Source: SD8 sp035528475
Lineage (GTDB): Archaea > Halobacteriota > Methanomicrobia > Methanomicrobiales > Methanospirillaceae
Length of the DNA: 64,000 nt
Assembly: GCA_035528475.1 (NCBI GenBank)
Contig: DATKYO010000114.1
Location: 8,233-72,232, forward strand
Direction of reading: 5' to 3'
Shown here: piece after piece, positions 8,497 to 16,269 of the stretch
How the letters are laid out: each line of letters begins with the position of its first letter
Position numbering within the stretch: the first letter of the stretch is position 1
Notes under the pieces: generated by a model
The model's input: the letters and a program-made list of their open reading frames with translations, nothing else
The model's database searches: none
Told to the model about the DNA's origin: nothing
Made by a program: the position numbers and the translations under genes

Positions 8497-9773
8497 TCCA
8501 ACCAGTTCTGTTGACGGATAGAATCGCGGGTGAGCACAACCAGCATTCCTTTCTCGAGATCCTGCTCAGTAATGTATTCCCGGTTCTCCATCAGGGCTGT
8601 AAGGATTGCTTCCTTGACCATGATTCGCAGATCAGCTCCGGAAAATTTCTCGGTAATGTCTGCGACCCTGTTGAAATTGCACCGGCAGTCTATAGAGGTG
8701 GTAACCCTTTTCAGAATCTCCTCTCTCATGGGTGCGTCAGGAAGCCCAAACGGCACCACTTCGTCAAATCGTCTCCAGGCTGCTTCGTCCAGCAACTGGG
8801 GATGATTTGTGGCACCGATCAGGAGCACGGCATTTTTAACCAGATTTATCTGGTCGATATTCTTCAGGAGTGAATTCACCGCCCGCTTCATTGCCCCATG
8901 ATCGTCTGCGACCCTGCTCTTGGCAACAAAGTCGAATTCGTCAATAAAGAGAATGCAAGGAGCCAGTTTCTTTGCAAAATCAAATATTCTGTCAATATTC
9001 TTTGATGTTTCTCCCAGGTACTGCGACGTAATCATGGAGAGACGGACCTCGATTATGGGAAGGTGCATCTCATGGGATAGGGCCAGGGCAAGCGATGTTT
9101 TTCCTGTTCCCGACGGTCCGACAAAGAGGAGTTTGCCAACTTCATAAATTCGGTGTTTCTGGAGGATCTTCAGGTTCTTACGGGCAACGTGTACTTTCTT
9201 AATAATTGTTTCCTGTTCCGCGGTGCACACCAGATCTTCGAATTGCTGCTCAACCTCTTCTGGGGCGTTTACAATAACAAGATCCAGGGCACTTTTCAGT
9301 CGCTCATCTCCGGCGATTATAGTAGACATTTTATTCTGAAGATACACCTTGGTGTCCTCGAAAAGAGGATTTGCCTCTTTTACTTCCTCGTATGAAATTT
9401 TTACCGAGTCGGAATCACGGAAAAAAAATGCAAGTGCAGGATTTGTTTCAATATAGTTTTTTCCGCCTTTTTTCAGGAACCATTTGGCTGCCGGTTCCAG
9501 CGTGGTGACATAAATGCGCTGACCAAACTCCTCGCATGCCACAACAGGGTTAGACTCAAGCTTCCGGCATGCATCCGTGATGCCAAGGGTCTTCCTGACC
9601 ATGCCCTCGCTCACGTATAATGGCCGCTTGACTTCTCCCGCTCCGTTCCCACTGAATAATTCCCTGCATTCCGGGGTGAGATCATTGATTTCAAGGTTCT
9701 GGTGGCGATTGAATATTTCTGCGGTAAGGATTACCTCCAGAAGTTTGAGGGTATCGTTATCTTTTCCAGACAT
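8493..9773 (-). CDS. AAA family ATPase
   Basis: 426 aa. A ~200-residue N-terminal region with no motif I recognise is followed by one AAA module: Walker A GPSGTGKT (219-226), Walker B CILFIDEFD (from 273), sensor-1 region LLIGATNHP, an arginine-finger region EAAWRRFDEVV, and a C-terminal lid (FSGADLRIMVKEAI). The module resembles the classical AAA group (proteasomal ATPase, FtsH, katanin), but no protease or transmembrane segment is present. First gene of a minus-strand cluster with the MBL hydrolase and rpoL. Substrate unknown. Confidence 0.85.
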   Translation of the reverse strand: MSGKDNDTLKLLEVILTAEIFNRHQNLEINDLTPECRELFSGNGAGEVKRPLYVSEGMVRKTLGITDACRKLESNPVVACEEFGQRIYVTTLEPAAKWFLKKGGKNYIETNPALAFFFRDSDSVKISYEEVKEANPLFEDTKVYLQNKMSTIIAGDERLKSALDLVIVNAPEEVEQQFEDLVCTAEQETIIKKVHVARKNLKILQKHRIYEVGKLLFVGPSGTGKTSLALALSHEMHLPIIEVRLSMITSQYLGETSKNIDRIFDFAKKLAPCILFIDEFDFVAKSRVADDHGAMKRAVNSLLKNIDQINLVKNAVLLIGATNHPQLLDEAAWRRFDEVVPFGLPDAPMREEILKRVTTSIDCRCNFNRVADITEKFSGADLRIMVKEAILTALMENREYITEQDLEKGMLVVLTRDSIRQQNWLE

Positions 9774-9818
9774 CTCTGTAACTTTAACTATTCTGTTTGT
9801 GATCCAATAAGTATATCT

Positions 9819-10697
9819 TTACAAGCGGGTGGTGACCACGCATCCATCATCAGTGACAATGAGAGTGTGCTCGTGCTGGGAGACCAGGGATCCGGGAATA
9901 TCTGATAGCACAGGGTATGCCCTGATCACCTGCATGCGAAGAAGTGTGGACAGGGCAATATCTGTCTTCTCACCGGGCAGCCACCGCCGGGCAAAGGGCA
10001 TGCCTCTCCTGCTGCGTATTGATTCCAGGATCCGACGTGCAGAGGCAAGCCTGACAGGCTTGACACCAATCTGCTGGAATATCTCGGCACGCGGCTTCTC
10101 ACTGACCCTGCCCGCTCCGGTGCTGGCGAAAGGCTCAATTGCAAAAACCATTCCTTCCTTGAGAACGGCGCCCCCCTGGAGAGAGATATTTGGTATATTC
10201 GGAGGTTTGTGAATGATATACCTGTCCAGTCCGTGGCCGGTCAGGTTGGAAACAGGCCGGAATCTACGCGATTCTATCTCCCCCTGAATGGCGGATCCGA
10301 GCTCACCAACAGTAACCCCCGGTCTGACACGTTCAATAGCCCGTTCCAGCGCCTGCTCTGAGGCCTCAAGGAGGGTTGAATGGGATCCAAGGTCAATGGT
10401 AGTCGCGGTGTCAGCGATATAGCCGTCGATATGTACGCCCAGGTCAAGTTTGACCACATCGCCCTCGCAGAAAACCCGGGTATCCCCGGTCATAGCGGTG
10501 TCATGGGCGGCATCCTCATTGATAGATACATTGAGTGGAAAGGCCAGTCCTGCACCTTCTTTGTCCACAAGTTCTTCGACATATTCTACAACCTCCAATA
10601 TGGGTGTGCCCGGCCGTATCTCTTGTGCGCCCATGGAAAGGACAGTTGCTGCAATAGTTCCTGCCTGCAGGTACAGGTCATATATCTCTTCTTTCAT
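9819..10697 (-). CDS. map: Methionine aminopeptidase, type II
   Basis: Removes the N-terminal methionine from nascent proteins; M24 pita-bread fold with two metal ions. Ligands are visible in KLDLGVHIDGYIADTA (two Asp), TGHGLDRYIIHKPP (His), AIEPFAS (Glu) and QHEHTLIV near the C-terminus (Glu). The start MKEEIYDLY at 10697 has GAGG 9 nt upstream; an ATG at 10712 overlaps the upstream stop as ATGA and would add five residues. 292 aa, an archaeal type II length with the helical insert. Coupled to the upstream M24 gene. Confidence 0.94.
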   Translation of the reverse strand: MKEEIYDLYLQAGTIAATVLSMGAQEIRPGTPILEVVEYVEELVDKEGAGLAFPLNVSINEDAAHDTAMTGDTRVFCEGDVVKLDLGVHIDGYIADTATTIDLGSHSTLLEASEQALERAIERVRPGVTVGELGSAIQGEIESRRFRPVSNLTGHGLDRYIIHKPPNIPNISLQGGAVLKEGMVFAIEPFASTGAGRVSEKPRAEIFQQIGVKPVRLASARRILESIRSRRGMPFARRWLPGEKTDIALSTLLRMQVIRAYPVLSDIPGSLVSQHEHTLIVTDDGCVVTTRL

Positions 10698-10708
10698 TAA
10701 ATTAAACC

Positions 10709-11836
10709 TCATACGACAAAATCATAAGGGAATCGTGTGAAACACTCAAATCCATTCTTCGTAACCACGCCAATATTTTCCAGGCGTACTCCGCCCCTGT
10801 CTCTGAAATAAAGTCCTGGTTCATTGGTTATGACATTGCCCGCAGATAGAGCCAAACCTCCCGGCCCTACATTCGGAAGTTCATGTACCTCCAGCCCTAC
10901 TCCGTGTCCCAGATTATGTATAAATCCCTCTTTCCCACTCTGGTACCCATGATCGGAGAAGAAATCCACCACTGACTGGTGGACATCCGCTCCGGTAATC
11001 CCTGGTTTTATCTTTTTTGAAGCCATGGTTTGGGCATCCCTGACCGCAACGTACATATCTGCAATGTCGGATGAAGGCTCACCTTTGCAGATTGTGCGGG
11101 ACATGTCAGAATAATATCCTGAATTTTCGTCCTTTGGAAAAATATCAATAACGATTGGCTCCCCCTCCTGAAGTGGCCCGGTCCCCCTTATATGTGGGAT
11201 GGCACTATCCTTTCCGCATGATACGATGGTATCCGATGCCCGGCACCCGTACTCGAGGAGAACTTTATGCATTTCAGCCCGTATACACTCTGAAGTGAGG
11301 GGAGTCCTGCCTTTATGAAGTACGCCTTTCCGCGGCTTCGATTTTTGGATCAGTGCAACGGCAACTTCCATTGCACGTTCTGTCGCCTGCTGGACCATTC
11401 GGATAGATTCAAGTTCATATGGGCTTTTTTTTGCTCTCATCCCTTCAATCGTCCCTTTATCTGAAATTACTCTGCCATAGTGCTCAAGTTCCCTGCCAAG
11501 AGCAATGGGAAACCAGGCGGGAACCAGGATTTTATTCCCTGCCAACCCTGATATCATCAGGGCCAGGGCCTTCCATTTGTCTTTTTCCTCTTTGATGATA
11601 TCCAGAAGTCCCGCATCAGCCCTGGTCATGACCGCTGTATCCGATTCACGTGATGCCCGTTCGAATTCCATCTGCGATACCACAATGACTCCCCTTTGGC
11701 CCTTTTTCTTAAAATATACGATTGGATCAGTTGAGGTGAACCGTGTGAGATACCGCATGTCTGCGGCATCCGAAGTTGCGAACATCACAAAAGAATCGGC
11801 CCCGCATTTCTCCAATGTTTTATCCGGTATATCCAT
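10709..11836 (-). CDS. Xaa-Pro aminopeptidase-like M24 peptidase
   Basis: M24B family peptidase, probably a cytoplasmic proline dipeptidase or aminopeptidase P. N-terminal creatinase-like domain (to about residue 135), then the catalytic domain with VIDIFPKDENSGYYSDMSRT (metal Asp pair), HNLGHGVGLEVHE (His), ITNEPGLY (Glu) and GGVRLENIGVV (Glu). Start chosen at ATG 11836 (MDIPDKTLEKC) with AAGG upstream; GTG at 11863 is an alternative. 375 aa. Overlaps or abuts map, forming a two-gene peptidase operon. Confidence 0.9.
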   Translation of the reverse strand: MDIPDKTLEKCGADSFVMFATSDAADMRYLTRFTSTDPIVYFKKKGQRGVIVVSQMEFERASRESDTAVMTRADAGLLDIIKEEKDKWKALALMISGLAGNKILVPAWFPIALGRELEHYGRVISDKGTIEGMRAKKSPYELESIRMVQQATERAMEVAVALIQKSKPRKGVLHKGRTPLTSECIRAEMHKVLLEYGCRASDTIVSCGKDSAIPHIRGTGPLQEGEPIVIDIFPKDENSGYYSDMSRTICKGEPSSDIADMYVAVRDAQTMASKKIKPGITGADVHQSVVDFFSDHGYQSGKEGFIHNLGHGVGLEVHELPNVGPGGLALSAGNVITNEPGLYFRDRGGVRLENIGVVTKNGFECFTRFPYDFVV

Positions 11837-11896
11837 ATAGCCTTCAATTGGACAAAATACCACAAGTACTTTTATGATGAAGATGACCTATGAATA

Positions 11897-12142
11897 ATGG
11901 ATGAGGCAACCAGAGAGCGATTCAAATGGAAATTCTACCGCCTTGCGGTTTTGCTGAATGCGATAATCCTGTGTATTGCCATTGGGATCATTGTCTTGTT
12001 CATAGCCCCGGAAGGATATGCACTTCCTCTGGCGGCTGCGTTATTTATTATTGCCGGGTTGATTGCAATATATTTCAGTGGACAGTACAAGGTTACGAAA
12101 GCTTGGCTTGATGAAGATAAGTCACATGATGACGAAACTTAA
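11897..12142 (+). CDS. Small two-helix membrane protein, unknown function
   Basis: 81 aa. Charged N-terminus (MDEATRERFKWKF), two hydrophobic segments (about 16-37 and 43-62) with a short loop, and an acidic C-terminus. No catalytic motif. Divergent from the M24 peptidase gene and 15 nt upstream of the winged-helix gene, so probably co-transcribed with it. Family not recognised. Confidence 0.65.
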   Translation: MDEATRERFKWKFYRLAVLLNAIILCIAIGIIVLFIAPEGYALPLAAALFIIAGLIAIYFSGQYKVTKAWLDEDKSHDDET

Positions 12143-12157
12143 AAATACGAAGTCCAT

Positions 12158-12448
12158 ATGATAGGAAAGGTCAAATCTGAAATTGAATTGATGAAGCGGC
12201 ACATGGAGGTCCTGCGGGCAGTGGTACAACATCAGCCAATCGGAATCATGAAACTATCCGAACTTCTTGAACAGCCGTTTCATCGTATCAGATATTCACT
12301 CCGGATTCTTGAGCATCTCGGATATATAAAGGCATCTCCGTCTGGCGCGGTTTCCACAAGGGCTGCAGAGGATCTTTTGCGCCATTTGAATTCGGAACTC
12401 GATGAAATGATTGCAATGCTGGAGACCATGAAACACCATAATGAATAA
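12158..12448 (+). CDS. Winged-helix DNA-binding protein
   Basis: 96 aa. Residues ~15-65 (HMEVLRAVVQHQPIGIMKLS, then RIRYSLRILEHLGYIKASPS) fit a winged helix of the ArsR/MarR-like type. The C-terminus (LNSELDEMIAMLETMKHH) is amphipathic and may dimerise. No metal or ligand motif is visible. Follows the small membrane protein, an arrangement suggesting a local regulator with its partner; the target is unknown. Confidence 0.7.
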   Translation: MIGKVKSEIELMKRHMEVLRAVVQHQPIGIMKLSELLEQPFHRIRYSLRILEHLGYIKASPSGAVSTRAAEDLLRHLNSELDEMIAMLETMKHHNE

Positions 12449-12557
12449 ATGCGAATTTTTGATTGTAACCTGTCCCAGGAATTTGGAATAAAAAACCCTG
12501 CTATTCAGCGGTATCTTTAAAAGCACTCACAAAGAATCTATTAAGGCATATCGGAAT

Positions 12558-12630
12558 GCCGCCATAACTCAGTTGGTAGAGTGGCTGGCTGTTAACCAGC
12601 ATGTCACAGGTTCGAGTCCTGTTGGCGGCG
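12558..12630 (+). tRNA. tRNA-Asn (GTT)
   Basis: Cloverleaf: acceptor GCCGCCA (12558-12564) with TGGCGGC (12623-12629), discriminator G, anticodon loop CTGTTAA with GTT at 12591-12593, T-arm ACAGGTTCGAGTCCTGT. CCA is not encoded and there is no intron. A TATA-like TCTTTAAAAGC lies about 40 nt upstream. Confidence 0.96.
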
Positions 12631-12638
12631 CTTCACCC

Positions 12639-12713
12639 GGGCCCGTAGCTTAGTCCGGTTAGAGCGCCCGGCTCATAACCGGGCGGTCATGCGTTCGAAT
12701 CGCATCGGGCCCA
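12639..12713 (+). tRNA. tRNA-Met (CAT), elongator type
   Basis: Acceptor GGGCCCG (12639-12645) with CGGGCCC (12706-12712), discriminator A. Anticodon loop CTCATAA inside a GC-rich stem. The acceptor and D-arm match archaeal elongator tRNA-Met rather than initiator. No intron, no encoded CCA. Eight nt after tRNA-Asn and probably in the same transcript. Confidence 0.92.
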
Positions 12714-12773
12714 CTACCCTTGCTGCTTTTAATTCAAAACTTATGTATGGGCGGAGGTGTATAGTCACCACGT

Positions 12774-13802
12774 ATGAAGTGCCCTATCTGTGGCGATGAT
12801 TGTGTCAAGAATGCGCACGAAATTATTGATATTCTTCCCACAATATTCTCACGCTGTCCTGATTGCCGTTTCAGGATGCTGGATAAAAAAGCACCGCTCC
12901 CAAACCGCTATTTTGAGACTCCCTGTAAGTGTGGAAAACGATTCATCGACGAAGTGTATGCCCACATCTATGTAATTCTTGTTGAGGAAGGGATATTCAA
13001 CGGAACGGAACCGATAAGTGCTGTAGGCAGCCCGCTTGTTCATCCGGGATTTTTCATGAAAAATCCCCCGTTCCTGCCCAAAAACTCGCTTGTACTACTC
13101 TCCAGGAATCTTAATTCGAAAGTTTCCGGACGGATCGTCGACGAAGTTCCTGAAATTCGGGCGGTTATCAGGAGCGATGATTCAGTTCCCGGTATTTCCG
13201 ACATCGATCTCGATGGCATGCCCGATACCTATACCCTTCTCGCCGGATGTGATATCAGGGCAAATGTCTTTGATACGAGTTCCGGGCCCATAGTCTTGTA
13301 TAAGCAACAGTCAACCATGCATATCGAATTCCCCCGGCGTTTCAATCCAAAGATTAAGGGGGTGGGAGAGAAGATCGCTGCATTCCACCCGGAACACTTC
13401 ATCGACGCGTGCTGCGGGGCGGGAACCCTTGGTCTAACAGCGGCACGAATGGGGGTTCCTCATGTGATAATGAATGATGCGTGGTATGCGGCTGCATTCT
13501 GGGCGGCATATAATATCCAGGTAAACCGGGAGTATTTCAAGCTGGAGGATGTCAGGATTGTGAGGGGCTATGAAGAAATGAAGAATGAGCCTGTTGTAAA
13601 AGAGCCAAAAATAGTGGCTGAGGCAACAGGGACACAAAATATTGAGGTATATCAAGCTGATTTTGCCAGGCTCTATTCCGTTCTGCCGGACGCACCTGTT
13701 CTGGCAGTCATCGATCTCTTCGAAAAATCGGATAAAGCCGCAACCAATGAGGTTATTCGCCAGTGGCGTGAACATGTTGCCGGCGAGGTATTTATCCCAT
13801 AA
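12774..13802 (+). CDS. Zinc-ribbon SAM-dependent methyltransferase-like protein
   Basis: 342 aa. Cysteine pairs at the N-terminus (CPICGDDC, CPDC, CKCG) suggest one or two zinc ribbons. The C-terminal half has HFIDACCGAGTLGLTAARMG (about residues 207-226), which fits SAM-binding motif I, and later VLAVIDLF, which fits a motif IV strand. No DPPY or NPPY catalytic tetrad is visible, so methyl transfer is inferred only. Family not recognised. It sits between two tRNA genes and the SRP RNA, which hints at RNA as substrate but does not show it. Confidence 0.75.
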   Translation: MKCPICGDDCVKNAHEIIDILPTIFSRCPDCRFRMLDKKAPLPNRYFETPCKCGKRFIDEVYAHIYVILVEEGIFNGTEPISAVGSPLVHPGFFMKNPPFLPKNSLVLLSRNLNSKVSGRIVDEVPEIRAVIRSDDSVPGISDIDLDGMPDTYTLLAGCDIRANVFDTSSGPIVLYKQQSTMHIEFPRRFNPKIKGVGEKIAAFHPEHFIDACCGAGTLGLTAARMGVPHVIMNDAWYAAAFWAAYNIQVNREYFKLEDVRIVRGYEEMKNEPVVKEPKIVAEATGTQNIEVYQADFARLYSVLPDAPVLAVIDLFEKSDKAATNEVIRQWREHVAGEVFIP

Positions 13803-13815
13803 GCTCTCCAATGAA

Positions 13816-14129
13816 TATGGGGACTAGCCCGGGTGGTTCGGCGTCACCTGTTACCCGAGACCGCCGGTATGCGGGGGGCGAAGTTTGAGGAAGGCTGCAA
13901 CGAACTGCTGGATACCATTGCATCCTGACGTTGAAACCTCGTCCCATGAGGTCGGTGTACAAGAATCAAAGCCCCGGAGGGGGTGGTGACTTGTTATTGC
14001 GGAGAACGGTTCAGGCCCGGAAGGGAGCAGACTTACCGTGAACATTCGGCGCCCATGGGGTTGCGGGGCGGAGGATGGAAGCTCTGGCAAAGGGAGTGAC
14101 GTACAGTCGACCGAAAACGTGTCCCCATA
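13816..14129 (+). ncRNA. Signal recognition particle 7S RNA
   Basis: RNA scaffold of archaeal SRP. The domain IV/helix 8 core GGCCCGGAAGGGAGCAGAC (about 14011-14030) carries the SRP54-binding GGAA loop and internal loop. The 5' part (CTAGCCCGGGTGGTTCGGCG then CTGTTACCCG) fits the Alu domain. The ends pair exactly: TATGGGGAC (13816-13824) with GTCCCCATA (14121-14129), forming archaeal helix 1, and the ~314-nt length is typical. It ends only 14 nt before mdh. Confidence 0.95.
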
Positions 14130-14143
14130 ATTTAGGCTTAATC

Positions 14144-15109
14144 ATGGCCAAAGTGACTATTATCGGAGCAACCGGCAAAGTGGGCACCTATTCCGCCCAT
14201 ACTATATCTCAGATACCGCATGTGAGTGAAATCCTGCTCTATGGAAGGAAAGGCAGAGAAGATCTTCTATCCGGGATCACACAGGATCTGGGTGATTCTT
14301 TTGCGGCATCCGGAACATATATGGATCTTGGGTGGACCACCGATCTGGAGGATTTGAGAGGATCGGACATCGTGGTCTGCAGCGCGGGAGTACCAAGAAA
14401 ATCCGGGCAGGATCGACTCGATCTTGCAGTGGCAAACGCCCGGATTATCGCCGAAGTGTCCCATATCATAGGCGAGATCTCACCGTCATCCATGATTCTT
14501 TTGGTTACAAATCCCGTGGATGTGATGACATCTGTGGCATTGCGATACTCCGGACTCGAGGCCCAGAAGGTATTCGGCCTTGGCACACATCTGGACTCCA
14601 TGCGCCTGAAATCGTTGATTGCATCTTATTTCAAGGTCCATGTAAGTGAAGTGCATACCCGGATAATTGGCGAACATGGAGAGAGTATGGTGCCGCTCTG
14701 GTCGGCGACTACCATCGGTGGCATACAGATCAGTAATCTTCCTGCATTTTCACGGATTCCCATTCATGAGATGGTTGATATGGTCAGGTCCGGTGGTGAA
14801 AATATCATCAGGACAAAGGGAGCCACGGTCTTTGGACCCGGTGAGGCCATTGCAACACTTGTCAGGACAATACTGGGGAATGAAAACCGGATATTGACTG
14901 TATCTGCATATGTAAAAAGCGAGGTGCATGACATCGGTGATGTATGCATCGGGGTGCCGGCACGTATAAACCGGAGTGGAGTTTTTCCGGTACCGATAAA
15001 AATTGATCACCAGGAAGTAATCAGGTTCAAAGAATCGGTAGAAAAAATTCGGGGCTCTACCGGAAAGGTTCTGGCGATGCTGGATAAGGATCCTGAGTTT
15101 GCCAGATAA
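14144..15109 (+). CDS. mdh: Malate dehydrogenase (LDH-like)
   Basis: NAD(P)-dependent malate dehydrogenase of the lactate/malate dehydrogenase family; in methanogens it belongs to the incomplete TCA route. 321 aa from ATG 14144 (MAKVTIIGATGKVGTYSAH). Rossmann motif GATGKVG, substrate arginine in GVPRKSGQDRLDL, NPVDVMT, and the catalytic histidine in IIGEHGESMVPLW. A longer in-frame reading from 14075 would run through the SRP RNA and is rejected. NAD versus NADP preference cannot be told here. Confidence 0.93.
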   Translation: MAKVTIIGATGKVGTYSAHTISQIPHVSEILLYGRKGREDLLSGITQDLGDSFAASGTYMDLGWTTDLEDLRGSDIVVCSAGVPRKSGQDRLDLAVANARIIAEVSHIIGEISPSSMILLVTNPVDVMTSVALRYSGLEAQKVFGLGTHLDSMRLKSLIASYFKVHVSEVHTRIIGEHGESMVPLWSATTIGGIQISNLPAFSRIPIHEMVDMVRSGGENIIRTKGATVFGPGEAIATLVRTILGNENRILTVSAYVKSEVHDIGDVCIGVPARINRSGVFPVPIKIDHQEVIRFKESVEKIRGSTGKVLAMLDKDPEFAR

Positions 15110-15161
15110 GTGTAATAGAATCTCTTATAAATCTAAAAAAAAGTGAATATTCTCTGAGTTT

Positions 15162-15419
15162 TCAGGTAAGAGTGAGCTCAACGATTTCTGCCCGTTCAAC
15201 ACCTTCAAGGGCGTTGATGTCGGCTTCGACAGCATCGTTGACTCCGGCGGTATCATCCACAACAACCGCAATTTTGAGGGCTTTCAATCCGAAACCTATA
15301 GGCTCTTCCTGGATGTCCTGAACTCCGTCCACCTTTTCTGATATCAGGCCTTTTAGGGCTTCGAGATCAATTTCCGGAGAGCTCGGCATGACTTTGAGGA
15401 TCAATACCACTCTACCCAT
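15162..15419 (-). CDS. ef1b: Elongation factor aEF-1 beta
   Basis: Guanine nucleotide exchange factor for aEF-1A; cytoplasmic. 85 aa, a ferredoxin-like fold matching the C-terminal exchange domain of eukaryotic EF-1beta. The pattern VLILKVMPSSPEIDLEALK at the N-terminus and GFGLKALKIAVVVDD in the middle are characteristic. Its ATG follows directly on the TAA of the zinc-ribbon gene, so it is surely in the same transcript. Convergent with mdh. Confidence 0.94.
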   Translation of the reverse strand: MGRVVLILKVMPSSPEIDLEALKGLISEKVDGVQDIQEEPIGFGLKALKIAVVVDDTAGVNDAVEADINALEGVERAEIVELTLT

Positions 15420-15581
15420 TTATGGGCCTCCAAAACTGCATTTTGGGCAGCAATACGCGATACTCTGCTCTCTGCACCGATAACACCGTTTTATAACATA
15501 CCCGCATTTCGGACATCCGAAATCGGTTGCCCCTTCCTCTGCGAGCGGAGCATTGCATGATGTGCACTTTTTATTTGACAT
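15420..15581 (-). CDS. 53-residue zinc-ribbon protein
   Basis: A short gene easily missed by length cutoffs. ATG at 15581 has AGGAGTG as ribosome binding site, and its stop abuts the aEF-1-beta start. Four CxxC knuckles (C6/C9, C23/C26, C33/C36, C45/C48) predict two zinc fingers. It matches the small archaeal zinc-finger family next to aEF-1-beta in Euryarchaea (HVO_2753 type, from memory). The molecular role is unknown. Confidence 0.88.
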   Translation of the reverse strand: MSNKKCTSCNAPLAEEGATDFGCPKCGYVIKRCYRCREQSIAYCCPKCSFGGP

Positions 15582-15627
15582 TTATTCACTCCTAGAGCGA
15601 TTCCTTATATTGTCTCTTCCAGAGGAC

Positions 15628-16212
15628 TTAAAAGCCAATGGTCGTGCCCCTGGTTGGAAGGCCCCTGATGGCAGAAACTATCCTTTCATCAATTGTCCCG
15701 TTCACAACAGATACCCGGACGTGATGTGAAAAGACAAAAGGAAGAAAGGATGGATCTACGTCATTTGTAATCACTGCTTCCTCTACTGATGCAAGAAGCC
15801 TTCCTTCGGAATGAATTCCATCAACTGATTTGAGAATGATAAGGTCAAGGCCGAGGAAATGCGATATCCATGCTGCAACGGTGTCGGAAGTGATGTCCCA
15901 TGAATGGGGGAGAGGGTCTCGCTCCCTCAGTATGATATAGGGGAGAAATACCAGGAGTTCGGAGGGAATTTCAAGGTGAGCGGTAGTGGGAATCCCCATC
16001 GACGCTATATACCATCCGAACTGTTCCATGCCGAGGATTGCCATCCAATGCGCGATATCGTCATTGACTGCACATTCCCTGGCGAGATCAGCGAATTTCC
16101 CCCCTCCGGGGACTATGAGTGCCTGGCAGCCGGATTTCTGCAGAATATCGAAAATTTTCGGAACATGTTCGAAAAGACTTCCTCCGATTTTAATTACCAG
16201 GGGATTTGCCAT
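15628..16212 (-). CDS. Amino acid kinase family protein (possible MfnE)
   Basis: 194 aa with the amino acid kinase fold: VIKIGGSLFEHVPKI (phosphate-binding Gly loop, residues 6-20), VPGGGKFADLAR, and LDLIILKSVDGIH (nucleotide-binding strand). In methanogens a short protein of this family, MfnE, phosphorylates aminomethylfuran phosphate in methanofuran synthesis, which fits size and organism; uridylate kinase is less likely because the sequence is short and lacks its usual blocks. 46 nt upstream of the zinc-ribbon gene, same strand. Confidence 0.75.
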   Translation of the reverse strand: MANPLVIKIGGSLFEHVPKIFDILQKSGCQALIVPGGGKFADLARECAVNDDIAHWMAILGMEQFGWYIASMGIPTTAHLEIPSELLVFLPYIILRERDPLPHSWDITSDTVAAWISHFLGLDLIILKSVDGIHSEGRLLASVEEAVITNDVDPSFLPFVFSHHVRVSVVNGTIDERIVSAIRGLPTRGTTIGF

Positions 16213-16269
16213 GCAATCTGATGTGATTTCATCAGGTTAATTAATTAGTCGTTTCAAGATCTTTTTCAT

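Noticed and set aside
14075..14143. In-frame N-terminal extension of malate dehydrogenase
   Set aside because: It lies inside the 3' part of the SRP RNA, whose closing helix reaches 14129; the ATG at 14144 gives the normal start.
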